A stretch of 64,000 nucleotides of DNA, taken from positions 38,631 to 102,630 of IMG/VR virus record IMGVR_UViG_3300030329_005371; one strand, 5' to 3'. The stretch comes from a virus. Numbering within the stretch: position 1 is the stretch's first letter; each line of letters begins with the position of its first letter. Of this stretch, positions 24,310 through 34,600 are shown one piece after another. The notes under the pieces are model-generated. The model saw only the letters and a program-made list of their open reading frames with translations, was not told the DNA's origin and did not search any database. A program made the translations under genes and the position numbers.

Positions 24310-24563
24310 TGCCTCGGTATCGTTACCATTGTGAAGCGTGCGAAAAAGAGATTGTGATTTTTCACCGCATTAACGATATCGTTACAAAGTGCCCCCAGTG
24401 TGAGTCAGAGACTATCGAAAAGATGCTCTCTGTTCCGGTAGTTATAAATAAAGATCGCAATCAAAGTTCTCAAGTTGGCAAACTCACTCATGAATATATT
24501 AAAGCCAATAAAGAAATTCTAAAAAATCAAAAGAAGGAAGCAGAAAAACAGAATTATGAGTAG
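24309..24563 (+). CDS. FmdB-like zinc-ribbon protein
   Basis: An 84-residue protein that starts on GTG overlapping the previous stop. M-P-R-Y-R-Y-H-C-E-A-C-E at the N-terminus and K-C-P-Q-C-E-S give two C-x2-C knuckles (Cys8, Cys11, Cys28, Cys31) and the P-x-Y-x-Y-x-C start of the FmdB putative regulatory family. The C-terminal half is lysine-rich and probably helical. FmdB-like ribbons are found in bacteria and phages with unknown roles, perhaps binding nucleic acid or regulating transcription. Near the late sigma factor, which may matter. Confidence 0.78.
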   Translation: MPRYRYHCEACEKEIVIFHRINDIVTKCPQCESETIEKMLSVPVVINKDRNQSSQVGKLTHEYIKANKEILKNQKKEAEKQNYE

Positions 24564-24906
24564 ACTAGAAATTATATTATCAGCAGTCTTAACTTTTTCT
24601 ATTATTTTAAATATAGGATTTTTCCTGTATGCTCGCGCCTCCGTCTTACGTTTATTAGCGGTTGCTGAAGAGTTGGGAGATCTCCAGCGAATGATGGATG
24701 CCTTTGCTAGGCACCTTAAGGCTGTTTATGAGCTTGACTCTTTTTATGGCGATCAGACTTTGGAGTCACTTCTTAATCACGCAATTTCACTAAACGAACA
24801 GATGGAGACGTTTGAATTCATATACTCCCTAATTGAAGAAACAGATAAAATAGATGACGCAGAAAACCCCCCCGAAAACGAAGAAACGGCGCCAGAAGCG
24901 AAATAA
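24556..24906 (+). CDS. Single-pass membrane protein, hypothetical
   Basis: A 116-residue protein with one hydrophobic segment at about residues 5-27, followed by a charged, probably helical or coiled-coil region and an acidic tail (D-D-A-E-N-P-P-E-N-E-E). This looks like an N-terminal membrane anchor with a cytoplasmic or periplasmic domain. It starts eight bases inside the zinc-ribbon gene and overlaps the sigma-factor gene by 53 bases. No family recognised; a role in lysis control or anchoring is only a guess. Confidence 0.6.
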   Translation: MSRLEIILSAVLTFSIILNIGFFLYARASVLRLLAVAEELGDLQRMMDAFARHLKAVYELDSFYGDQTLESLLNHAISLNEQMETFEFIYSLIEETDKIDDAENPPENEETAPEAK

Positions 24907-25570
24907 AAATTATTATTTCACTCAGGTGCATGAAGACGCAATAATACGATATTCTCAAATTACATGTATAAGAGAGCGTACTGAATTATATGTAAAGTGG
25001 ATACAGCCAGCATTCAATGAAATGGTTGATAAAATTGTTTTTACTTATAAATTTACTAATCTTCCTAATTGTGATTCACTGCGAGATGAATGCAAGATTT
25101 GGTTAATGACCATATTAGATAAATATGATCCATCTAAGGGCTCGAAGGCCTTTTCTTATTTTTCAGTTATAACAAAGAATTGGTTCATACACAAGGTTAA
25201 AAGACAGCAGAAACGTAATATTCGCGAGGTAGATTTTGATAATGTTTCTAAGCGCTTTGAGGAAGAGTTTTTAGCAACCAACGATTCATATTTAACCCAA
25301 CGAGAAGAAGAGGAATTTTGGCAATTATTCTATACAGAATTGCGTTCATGGGATGTATCGTCTATGAAAGAAAATGATTTGAAGGTATATAAAGCCATCG
25401 TTATACTTTTTGAATCAAAAGATGAGATAGAGATTTTTAACAAAAAAGCTATTTATTTATACCTTAGAGAGATTACAGGCTTAAATACAAAGCAAATTGT
25501 TAATTCCTTAAAGAAATTTAAAAAACGATATTATATGTTTAGAAACGAATGGGAAGACGGAAAATTATGA
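24854..25570 (+). CDS. gp55-like late sigma factor
   Basis: A 238-residue protein. R-D-E-C-K-I-W-L-M-T-I-L-D-K-Y-D (77-92) followed by G-S-K-A-F-S-Y-F-S-V-I-T-K-N-W-F-I (96-112) and a basic K-R-Q-Q-K-R-N stretch reproduce the pattern of sigma region 2 in T4 gp55 and its phage relatives. The C-terminus (about 203-232) could form a helix-turn-helix, which T4 gp55 lacks. The N-terminus is very basic. It would direct RNA polymerase to late promoters, and it lies directly before the virion genes. The chosen ATG overlaps the preceding gene by 53 bases; a GTG near 24925 is an alternative start. Confidence 0.72.
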   Translation: MTQKTPPKTKKRRQKRNKNYYFTQVHEDAIIRYSQITCIRERTELYVKWIQPAFNEMVDKIVFTYKFTNLPNCDSLRDECKIWLMTILDKYDPSKGSKAFSYFSVITKNWFIHKVKRQQKRNIREVDFDNVSKRFEEEFLATNDSYLTQREEEEFWQLFYTELRSWDVSSMKENDLKVYKAIVILFESKDEIEIFNKKAIYLYLREITGLNTKQIVNSLKKFKKRYYMFRNEWEDGKL

Positions 25571-25860
25571 GCGGTAAAGATTTAGATTCTCTTATTGATG
25601 AAGCTTTAAGCAATATCAGAAACGATAGAAAAATAGCTCGTGAATTTCTTAACGAGATAGCCAATCAGATTGCTATGGATGCCGCACAAAATAAATATTT
25701 AAGTCCTGTTGCCGCAAAACACGTTGAAACACTTCAGCGCTCAAATGAGCAACTTGTAAAACTTATCAATATTCGACAGAAGGATAATACTCAAACCGGC
25801 GTTCTGACCGAAGATGATAAAACTAATTTATTTGATCTAATTCAGGAGAAAAAGATGTAA
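25567..25860 (+). CDS. Hypothetical 97-residue helical protein next to the late sigma factor
   Basis: The preferred start is ATG at 25567, which overlaps the preceding stop in an ATGA; an ATG six codons earlier is possible. The sequence is mostly helical, with no Cys or aromatic core, and ends T-N-L-F-D-L-I-Q-E-K-K-M. That tail resembles short hydrophobic sliding-clamp-binding motifs. In T4, gp33 and gp55 both carry such a tail for late transcription, so a gp33-like role is possible, but the rest is not recognisably gp33. Its stop overlaps the next start by one base. Confidence 0.6.
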   Translation: MSGKDLDSLIDEALSNIRNDRKIAREFLNEIANQIAMDAAQNKYLSPVAAKHVETLQRSNEQLVKLINIRQKDNTQTGVLTEDDKTNLFDLIQEKKM

Positions 25861-27629
25861 TGGACTTTACTAGTAATTCGGATGGTCTTACTTTGGCTGC
25901 TGGCCAGTCTCAAGCGATTGGAGCAGGAGAATATAACAAAACTAATAATGCGATTGTATTTTATGTTCGGGTGCTGAACGATCCTATGGCAATGGATGCT
26001 CGCTATGCGGATATGCTTCTTAAAGAAAGTTGGATGCCCCCCAAGACTAGATCAGATCGAGACCCTATGAATGCTAGCGGAGACCTAGTGCGACCTCGTA
26101 TTATGTTTAGAGGAAGAGTGCTTAGAGCTTCGAATGGCCTGCGGCCGCATATTTTCCTTCCTGATCCGTGTAAAATGGCTTCCGCTGGCACCGAATCTTT
26201 AGATTATATCAACAGTGTAATATTACAGCACACTCTTTTTATTTCCAATGATGGAAATTTTGGTGAGATGCCCAAGGCCAATGACGTAGTAGTCGTCAAT
26301 ATGAGAGTTTCGGATTTTGAAGGCCCAGACCTAAAATATTCTAATTTTGAAACTATCGCTAGTACGGCTGATGTTCTGGCTTATGATTATCAAAAATCTA
26401 CCGCATGCGATAGTCTTGTAGAGCGTTTTGATATGGCCGGCGCCGGCGCAATCTATGGAGAATTTTTACCTCCGAAGAAGCCCGAAGCCCGGTTTCTTGA
26501 TTTTACGTGGGAAGAATTGTCTAAACTAAGACAGAGTAAGATTTTTGAGCCTATTTTGGCAATTCTCCGAGCCGGCGAAGCTGGCGCCGCTTCGTCTACC
26601 GATGTATGTAAGACCAAGTGGTGTAAGCCTTATGGGGTATATAATATGGGTACTGCCGGCCATGCGCCAGTTGAGTTTACTGGGCTGTACTACTGGCATA
26701 ACTTGAAGAATCAACAACTTGTACCCCGCGGCTGGGACCCAATGCCGACAACCACACGTACCGTTTCAACAGCTAAACCGATCACTTTTAAAAAATCATC
26801 GACAGTAACATCGGGAGTAATATCTAATAAATATTACAATGAAGCCACCCCAGCAATTGAATTTGATATAGAATTGAAAGATTTGTGGATTAGGAATGTG
26901 TGCGATCTCCAAGGCCTCGCGTTCTCGACCGCGACCGAAAATTACGTAAACACCAAGGCGATATGGAGACCCGAATATAGAACATTTAATAATTTATTTG
27001 CCGTTGGAGCTTATCAAATAATTCCAAAAACGATGTATAGCCTGATCGAGAGCATCACAGATTTGAAGAATCAAGTGGTTACTGAATTTGATCGATCGAT
27101 CGCTGCTAATAAGCTTCCTAATTCTCCTCTTTTTAACGAAATCGGTCAAGATATGCTAGCTATCTATTTGCTTCTCTGTAAGGCGGGAAATGAATACAAT
27201 AGAGGAAGGAGATTTACACAACCTAGCTTCCTTGGTACTTGGCTTATGGGCCTATACACGGATGATGAGATGACCAAACCGGACTCCTCAGATCCCACTC
27301 CAGCTGAATTGGGGATCCCTGGCGCCTGCCTGTGGGCCGGCCAAGCCTTGGCGTATGAATGGGCTTTCGCTCCTGTACAATTTAATGGTACGGATCATAT
27401 CCCGCCCAACAAACATCGAGGCCAAAGTGCGTACGGAGGAATTGCTGGAAATGCTGCTAATATCTTACCAGAGACAGTCGTCGAGGCTTTGAGAGATCAC
27501 CTTGCAATGCTCAAGAAACCCAACTCTGATCAGCAGAAGGGTCTGAAAATAATTCTTGACAAGGCCAAAACTGCCGGTTTTGCGGCTGGAACTGTTTTGG
27601 AGACATCCGGCACCACGCACGGATTTTAG
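25860..27629 (+). CDS. Virion/baseplate protein with possible lysozyme-like domain
   Basis: A 589-residue protein starting on the last base of the previous stop. The first 150 residues are strand-rich, as in baseplate hub proteins. Around 377-425, L-F-A-V-G-A-Y-Q-I-I-P-K-T-M and then L-F-N-E-I-G-Q-D-M-L-A-I-Y-L-L resemble the G-R-Y-Q-x-I-P-x-T and S-P-x-x-Q-D segments of phage lysozyme or transglycosylase domains, as in tail-associated muralytic proteins. The catalytic Glu cannot be placed with certainty. First of the virion genes; a hub or spike protein that opens the cell wall is plausible. Confidence 0.55.
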   Translation: MDFTSNSDGLTLAAGQSQAIGAGEYNKTNNAIVFYVRVLNDPMAMDARYADMLLKESWMPPKTRSDRDPMNASGDLVRPRIMFRGRVLRASNGLRPHIFLPDPCKMASAGTESLDYINSVILQHTLFISNDGNFGEMPKANDVVVVNMRVSDFEGPDLKYSNFETIASTADVLAYDYQKSTACDSLVERFDMAGAGAIYGEFLPPKKPEARFLDFTWEELSKLRQSKIFEPILAILRAGEAGAASSTDVCKTKWCKPYGVYNMGTAGHAPVEFTGLYYWHNLKNQQLVPRGWDPMPTTTRTVSTAKPITFKKSSTVTSGVISNKYYNEATPAIEFDIELKDLWIRNVCDLQGLAFSTATENYVNTKAIWRPEYRTFNNLFAVGAYQIIPKTMYSLIESITDLKNQVVTEFDRSIAANKLPNSPLFNEIGQDMLAIYLLLCKAGNEYNRGRRFTQPSFLGTWLMGLYTDDEMTKPDSSDPTPAELGIPGACLWAGQALAYEWAFAPVQFNGTDHIPPNKHRGQSAYGGIAGNAANILPETVVEALRDHLAMLKKPNSDQQKGLKIILDKAKTAGFAAGTVLETSGTTHGF

Positions 27630-27643
27630 GAATAATATTATAG

Positions 27644-28681
27644 ATGTCAATAAAAGTATACGATCCTTCCGAACTCCCGCCTACTACTCAAGAGCTAACT
27701 AAGACTCTTGAGGAGAAACAATTAGACGGCGAACTTGGTCCCGCGGCAACTGCGACGGACGGACCTATTCAAACAGGCGCCCCAGCAAAGTTAATTTTCC
27801 ATCGCCGTGCGCGTAACGAAAAAGTTATACAGAACAAGCAAAAGAATTCTTTTATTATTTTAGGAGAAGATCGCCCAGCCGGCCAAGGAACTGGATGGGG
27901 AGCTATTGGCGCCTCTCCCCATTCCAAGGGAACCAATAGAATAGAATTAACAGTAGGCAAGATGGCGCGCGCCAGAAATGGAAAAGGAGCCCCCGCAGGA
28001 ACAACCGCAGATCCTTCTCCATTTGGAGACGCGGCCAAAATTTATATTGCCGATATGACAAATGCTGATACTAACTTTGGATTTTGCGGCGCTCAACTTG
28101 GTACCGTTAACGCTAATTCTGCGGTGGTAAGCTTTGCCGATCAGATAAGAATCTTTGGCCTAGGGGGAGTACAGATTTCTACTGGCCACCCCAAGAACGC
28201 AAAGGGGTTTGGCCTAGGCGGGATTACTAATTGCTTAGGAGGCACTGTTCCGAAAGCTCCTCCTATTGTTTTATCAGCCGGCAATCAAGACGGCTTCTAT
28301 GAACATGCTATTTCACCCGGCGATGGTACCCTCGCACAGAATTTAAAAATAGAAATGGTCCCCATTATACAAGGGGTGGCCAAGGGATACAACACTACGC
28401 AATGTATAGTTAAACTATCGGAGATAATAGATGGGATTTTATCTGCTTTAATGAGATTGAGCACTTTTCAAGGCGCTTTTTTCGCTACCACTAGTATACA
28501 AATTCCGCCTCCCATCAATCCACATATACCCGCCGCGGCCAACATGATGATACAGGAAAACTTTGAATCATTTATGACTACTTTGACGTCATTGCGGGTC
28601 GAAAAACAAGTGTGGGAAGCGACTTACACGGGATTCCGCGCCCCTAAAGCAATCGAGAGTCCTAATGTGTTTACATCATAG
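27644..28681 (+). CDS. Putative virion protein, unknown
   Basis: A 345-residue protein rich in Gly, Ala, Pro and Asn. The middle has repeated glycine turns (F-G-L-G-G-V, F-G-L-G-G-I) that fit a beta-rich structural protein, and the C-terminal third is helical. I do not recognise a family. Position between the lysozyme-like protein and the 2168-residue protein, and just ahead of gp25 and gp6 homologues, suggests a baseplate or hub part. The first 90 codons are unusually rich in GGC, GCC and GCG. Confidence 0.55.
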   Translation: MSIKVYDPSELPPTTQELTKTLEEKQLDGELGPAATATDGPIQTGAPAKLIFHRRARNEKVIQNKQKNSFIILGEDRPAGQGTGWGAIGASPHSKGTNRIELTVGKMARARNGKGAPAGTTADPSPFGDAAKIYIADMTNADTNFGFCGAQLGTVNANSAVVSFADQIRIFGLGGVQISTGHPKNAKGFGLGGITNCLGGTVPKAPPIVLSAGNQDGFYEHAISPGDGTLAQNLKIEMVPIIQGVAKGYNTTQCIVKLSEIIDGILSALMRLSTFQGAFFATTSIQIPPPINPHIPAAANMMIQENFESFMTTLTSLRVEKQVWEATYTGFRAPKAIESPNVFTS

Positions 28682-28690
28682 AGAAAGAAT

Positions 28691-31600
28691 ATGGCAAATT
28701 CAAAATTTTTAGAACTTCAAGATACTGATAATTCTAATTTAATAGACAAATGTGATGAGTTAACGGCCGTCCCATCCGAGAACGTATGTGTTCGATGTAA
28801 GAAAGATCCGAACTATACACCGCCGGACTGGAAAGCTCGAAATGTTGATGAGCCATGGCTAAATGAGAGAAACTGTAAATATTTCATCACCATTAACACT
28901 AACGAGAAATCAGTAACACCATCAGCTTCCGCCACAGATGCTGAAATTTCCGAATTTATGGAAAGAATGTTTCAGACCTATATGACTGAGGCTATTGATG
29001 GCATCTTAGCATTTTATGAAAAAGAGAATTCAGATGATAATATTGATAGCTTAAGAGACAAAACTACTGTTGAAAAATATGATTTAGATATTCGAATTCA
29101 TTCGAGAGTACAGTTGCTTTATTCTATTGCTTTTGAGGATGTGGCGCTCATTCCTGATGCGCCCGAAAGACCCTCAGACGAGGAAGAAGAAGACGAGGCA
29201 GAGGAAGAAGATTCTGATGCTGCTGATATTACAGTTGCTTATCAGGTTGATGAGTTGACAGAAAATCTTTTGAAAGTTCGAAAAGGCCTACATCTTTATG
29301 CCAATTATTTAAAAATCTATAGATTGACTCAAAAAGGAAACTTAATTAAAGTAAACGACAACAGTGTCTTTAATCTTAAGCGTTATGGGGATAATGGCTT
29401 TGAAGGGACAGGAGTTCTAGAAAGAATTATTAAAGATATTGATAGATTTCTCCACGATAGGGGATATAAAATTCGAGGAGGGTTTGTTAATGTACTCCAA
29501 GGAATGGGACAGCAAATAGTTGATAATATTGAATTTACCTTTTCAAAGGATTATGAACTTAAGAAAATGGTTATTACCACTTTTCAATGTGGTGAAAAGA
29601 GAATAGTCTTTAAAAAGAAGCTTCATCCGTTATTGAGGAAGGGCCACTTTAAAGATAAAACAGCCATGGCATATTTATCTAAAGTAGACGAAATGGCAAA
29701 TGACTTGATGGCGCGCGAGCCTATGCCATGGCTAGAGTTTGTAATTTCTCATACATATCCCGAATTAGTCGAAACGTTTAATTGGCCTATAGATTCCCCG
29801 GTTAATGAAGAGACAACCAAGAGCTGTATCGGCGAAGCGCTGCTTAGTGAAATGAAGCAAGTGGGCAGCGATATTTTAGATATAGATTTTGGCCTTCATG
29901 ATGCCATACTAATGTTGTTCAATAATGAAGCTTGTAAAACTAATTTGGCTGAGGTACATGATGACGAAGTGAAATTAAATTTAGTATATGATCCACAATT
30001 TCGCGATCCGAAAACTATGTGGGCTACCGCTAAAGCCCAAGCATTTGAACAGATTGAGAATGAAGGCGGCGCCTTCCTGACTGCGTGTATGTCTTTGTTT
30101 GGTGAAGAGGCCGACTCCGGAGGCGGATCGGAAGCTGCCAAGCAAAAGACCGGTCGTTTCCTAGATCGCATAAAGTTGTGCGGCCTTACGGATATGGGAG
30201 TTGAGGCGATAAAATGTTTAATGGGGGGCTTGAGTTTCGAAGAGGCCGTTGGAAAAATTCTCAAGGCCACCATACGAAACATGTCATTAGAAAACTTTGG
30301 TGAGTTTTTTGAATTGTTGTCTCCGGAGCAACAGATGAGATTAGAGGCCCACGCCCGAAACAATATGGAATCCGGAACTGGTATTTTTAAAGATGGTTCT
30401 AATAATCAAAGAATCAACGCTTATATCGAAGCAGGAGAAGGTACGTCAGAAATTACTGACTTTAGACCTTGGAGTAATCGCCGCGGCATGAAAGAAAGAA
30501 TTGAAGCCGGTGACGCCAGCCGCGACAAGGTTTCCAAGTGGGGCACCCGCGGCTCCGAGATTGGCGCGATAGAAGAGCACGCTAATCCTCATCCATCGAC
30601 TGGAACGCTCGCTCAAAGCTATCTGGGTCCTCCGAATGTAGTGGATAGCAGCACTTTTGGTCTTCTTATGGAACTATATGCCGAAGCAATTATTGATGTG
30701 TTTCAGGATGATTTATTGAATATTGTTCAGCTTCTTAATCGTTTTCCCGGTGCTCAGATTTTAGCAAGAAGCTTGATGTTGCTTGACTGTCCAAAGCCCC
30801 CTTTATTTGAGCCCTCCGTATTGGATTTTATAAAAGACCGTGAGCTACCTTTTTGCGGAGGCATGAAAGACATTACGCTTCCCCAGTTCCAAAATCCTAT
30901 GGCCTGGGTACCTGTTCGTAAAGATATTTGGTCAGCAATCAAGGTTGCTTTTAAGTTAGCTCTCCAGAAAGTTTTAGTTGCTGTTATAACGCGTATAATA
31001 ACTAAGATTTGTAATTTATTAGGAACAACTTTGTGTACCGCTCTTAAGACCACTGGCCAGCTAGTAGCTGCGGCGGCAAATCCCAACGATCCTCGCGCAA
31101 TTGAAGACATAATAAGAGATACGATATGCGATGCTGATGCATCAGACGAGACAGTAAAAGACACCCTTATGGATATGTTTTCTAAATTAGGCCTTGGGGC
31201 CGCAGCAATGGCTGACACCGAAAAGCTTATGAATTTCAGCAATGATTTGTCTAATAGTTTGACGCGCGCAGAAATGATGGGGGCTTTCTTGGGCAAGCCC
31301 ACTAACGAAGCGTTAACAGTTATGGATAATTTAATAGAAAATGAATATCCGGAATATAGAGATGCGCTTCCCAATAAAGATGCCTTGGCAGATTTTACTA
31401 ATGGGATCGGAAATTTACTGCCGGCCGATTATCGTTCCGCCATGAATGATTTCGTAGATCAGTTGCCTCCGGATGATGCTTTTCCGGCTAATCCGTCACT
31501 TTGCGCAACTCCACAAGATTTTGAAAACTTCTGTAATCTTCGCGAAGGCCTTTTACAAGGTAGAGCCTCCCCCGGTCAGGCCCGAGCCATGGCAGAGCAA

Positions 31601-34600
31601 TATTGTGAAGGCTTGGGAGATGAATTAGAGGATATAGCAGACTTACTACAAAAAGGACCCCAAAAGGCCATGGCCGACGCAATGCCGCAATTGATATCGG
31701 ATCCTGGCTGCGATAACGGGATTATCCCTTTTCAGCCTGAAGGCGCCACCACCGCCGCAAATCAAGCCTTGGGACGAATGATGAAACAGCTTCATCTTAA
31801 ATTCTCAATGGATATGATAGGAAATGGCCCAGGCGAAAGAAATTGGGGAATGATGAATATGATTATGAGCGATACTATGGGAAATCCATTGACGGCGCAT
31901 AATCGTAAGGCTTATTTTAATAAAGCATATGTAAATTTTCTAGTAGATGACGCCGACGCTGGCGATGAAGATGACGTAGCAAACTTCAGAAAGGAGGGAC
32001 AATTTCCTTATAAAGTGGCCGGCTGGCTCCAAGAGCAACTCAGCACCATGATGCCGATAATAGAGACTCATAACGATTTTACTGAAGATACGTATATAAA
32101 TAAAACGTTTGAGGAACTCGGTCTTTCGTTATACGGAGGAGTGAGTGCAATTGAGTTACCAGAATTTGGATATCGAACTGTGGCATGGATTGATAACGAA
32201 CAAGAGGCGGTTACTTTTGTTCGCTTGGGTAGAAAGAAGACTCCTGATTTGACACTATCTTTTTATGACAACAATAGAGGTAGGGCAGAGGGAGATGCTT
32301 CTATGTATTCTGAAGCATTTGACGTAGATTTATTTTTAGGAGATCTCGTTGAGGCCAATGTGGGAGAAGCAACTTTGATTAGAAATATACCGGCCGACGC
32401 CTCTCGAATTAATGTCGTTGTGCGCTTAAATCAGAATGCTGATGGCGCTGAGCCTCTTGAAGAAGGGATGACTAGAGACCAAAGGAAGGAAATGAAAAAG
32501 CGCGGCCGCGACCCATCGATTATTGTTGATCGCGCATATGAATTTTTAGCTGTCGACGATGAGTTCTCCAATCTACAAGCGCTATCTGAATATACCAATT
32601 TCCAGAGATGCTTTACAACCCAGACCGAGCACACTCCTCAGCTTACTTTATTTCATGAAATTTTGACTCAAAATGGTCGTAGCGTTACGATCGGAGGTTT
32701 GAAATCGGTTTATGATAATCTTTTAACTGTTATGATGAGTGATTTTATATCTAAGGTGGCAAATAATGAAGAGGCTTTTCTTTATGGCGCCAAATTTGAC
32801 GAGCTAACTAGGGAAGATGCTGCTTATGTGGTTAAAGATGATCAAACGGATTCACCGGGCGGCACACCATATGGAGAAGCAACTATCGATGGCGAAATAA
32901 TCACCAATGATAATATGATTTTAGGCGTAAGCTATGACCAATACATCAATGACTCGCTAGGTACCCCAGAAAATACAAGGGTCTTCTATTTGAATCCTGC
33001 TGATTATGGTGGCAAATATATTAATCCGCCAATTCACGTCAAGCCTATGGTTGGCGAGGGGTGGATGGGGATTATAGATGTAGTTTTCCCTGAAATAAGC
33101 CCCTGTAAGCCAACGCGTACTGATTTGATAGACTTCCAAGACATAGAAGATGAAATTCAAGAAACTTATCGTAATTTACCAGAAGATAAGAGACTTCAAC
33201 ATGATCCCGATTGTGTAAGAGAATTGCCGTACAATAGAGTCTTGGAAAGAATGAGCGTAGCAAAGATACAGGGTATTATAAAAGCTGCCTGTCGAATTTA
33301 TTCGAGTGCACATTTTATTAAAACATTAGCAACATTTACAACTTTTGCTCCGGATTTTGACAAAGTTTTTAGCTCTATTTACCCACAATACATTGTAGAG
33401 GTTATGGAGGAATCCTTCAAAGACGCCCAGCCGGATGGATGGGAGCGTTTAAGTACTTTTAAAGATGAGGAATTTTGGTATGCTTTTTTAGAGCAGTCAG
33501 TTCAAGCTTATGGAAGATTATTAGATGAAGGTAAAATAGAGGATCCTCCTGAATCGGTTTTACGAGCATTAGAAGAGCTTAATAATGTGCAGTCTTCTTA
33601 TGATTTTCCTAGTCGAGATGACTGGCTAAAGGCTCAAGATGTGGCCGGTGATGTGGGAAAATCGTTGGCCGCCGGCGCCGCCGCAGCCGCCATCCCTGTC
33701 CCTGGCTCAGCCGTTGTTGCTGGAACCGCGGTAGCAATTTCACAATGGAAAACATATAAACAATACAAAGAGGAATTAAATTTTGAAGCGATTAAATCTT
33801 CAGAAGAACAAGCAAAAATTGTTCTTAAAGAATGGGTAAAAACAGAACTTCAAAATACTAGCGCTAGGTTTATAGAAAATCTTAAAGATTTAGGAGTCGA
33901 ACCTGAAGTTAGGGATATAGACTATTATTTTCTGGAAACATTTACGCAAGGTGGCATTAATCTTAATTTAAATCAAGAAATTGTAGAAATCGAAGAAGAT
34001 TATCCTTCGGGACCTTCTCATGGACAAACATCTAATAATTTAGGACATACTCATGTTTATTATGTGGATGAAGATGGAAACGGCTGGGCTTATGAGGCCT
34101 CCAATCCGACAGAGCCTCGAATTAGGCACAAGCACGAAATTATTAACTGGGTGGTTCAGCCGGCCTCTAGCGATTGTTATCCGAAATGTAAGGAGGTGTT
34201 CGAAGGCCCCGCTGGGTTGGGCCCCCACGATCACAGTATCACCAACTTGATTGTCCCGATTGGGGATGTTGAATCTTATGATTATACGCCGGCAACCAAT
34301 TCTTCTGCGCCTTTTGTAATTGAAAAATATATTAGCATCGATGGGACAAAATATAGCATCGAGAGAGGGACAGAAATTATTAAATCGCGCGACCCTACTC
34401 TGAATATTTCAGATATATATCCAGGCACCTTGGAACTGACTTATGAGGCAGATCCAAACACAGGCGAGCCTATACCATCTGGCCTGACAGGAGAACTAGG
34501 AGTACGACATGGGTTGTTATTTTCTTATTATGAAGCTTATGAAAAGACCCCGATTACGTCTGTAGAAATAGATGCTCTAGATTATGAAACTCAAGCATTC

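Noticed and set aside
29896-30363. A 155-codon reading frame on the minus strand
   Set aside because: Also within the 2168-residue gene and low in any recognisable pattern; a shadow.
30754-31374. A 206-codon reading frame on the minus strand
   Set aside because: It lies inside the 2168-residue gene, has no ribosome site or motif, and no other minus-strand gene is supported in the window.
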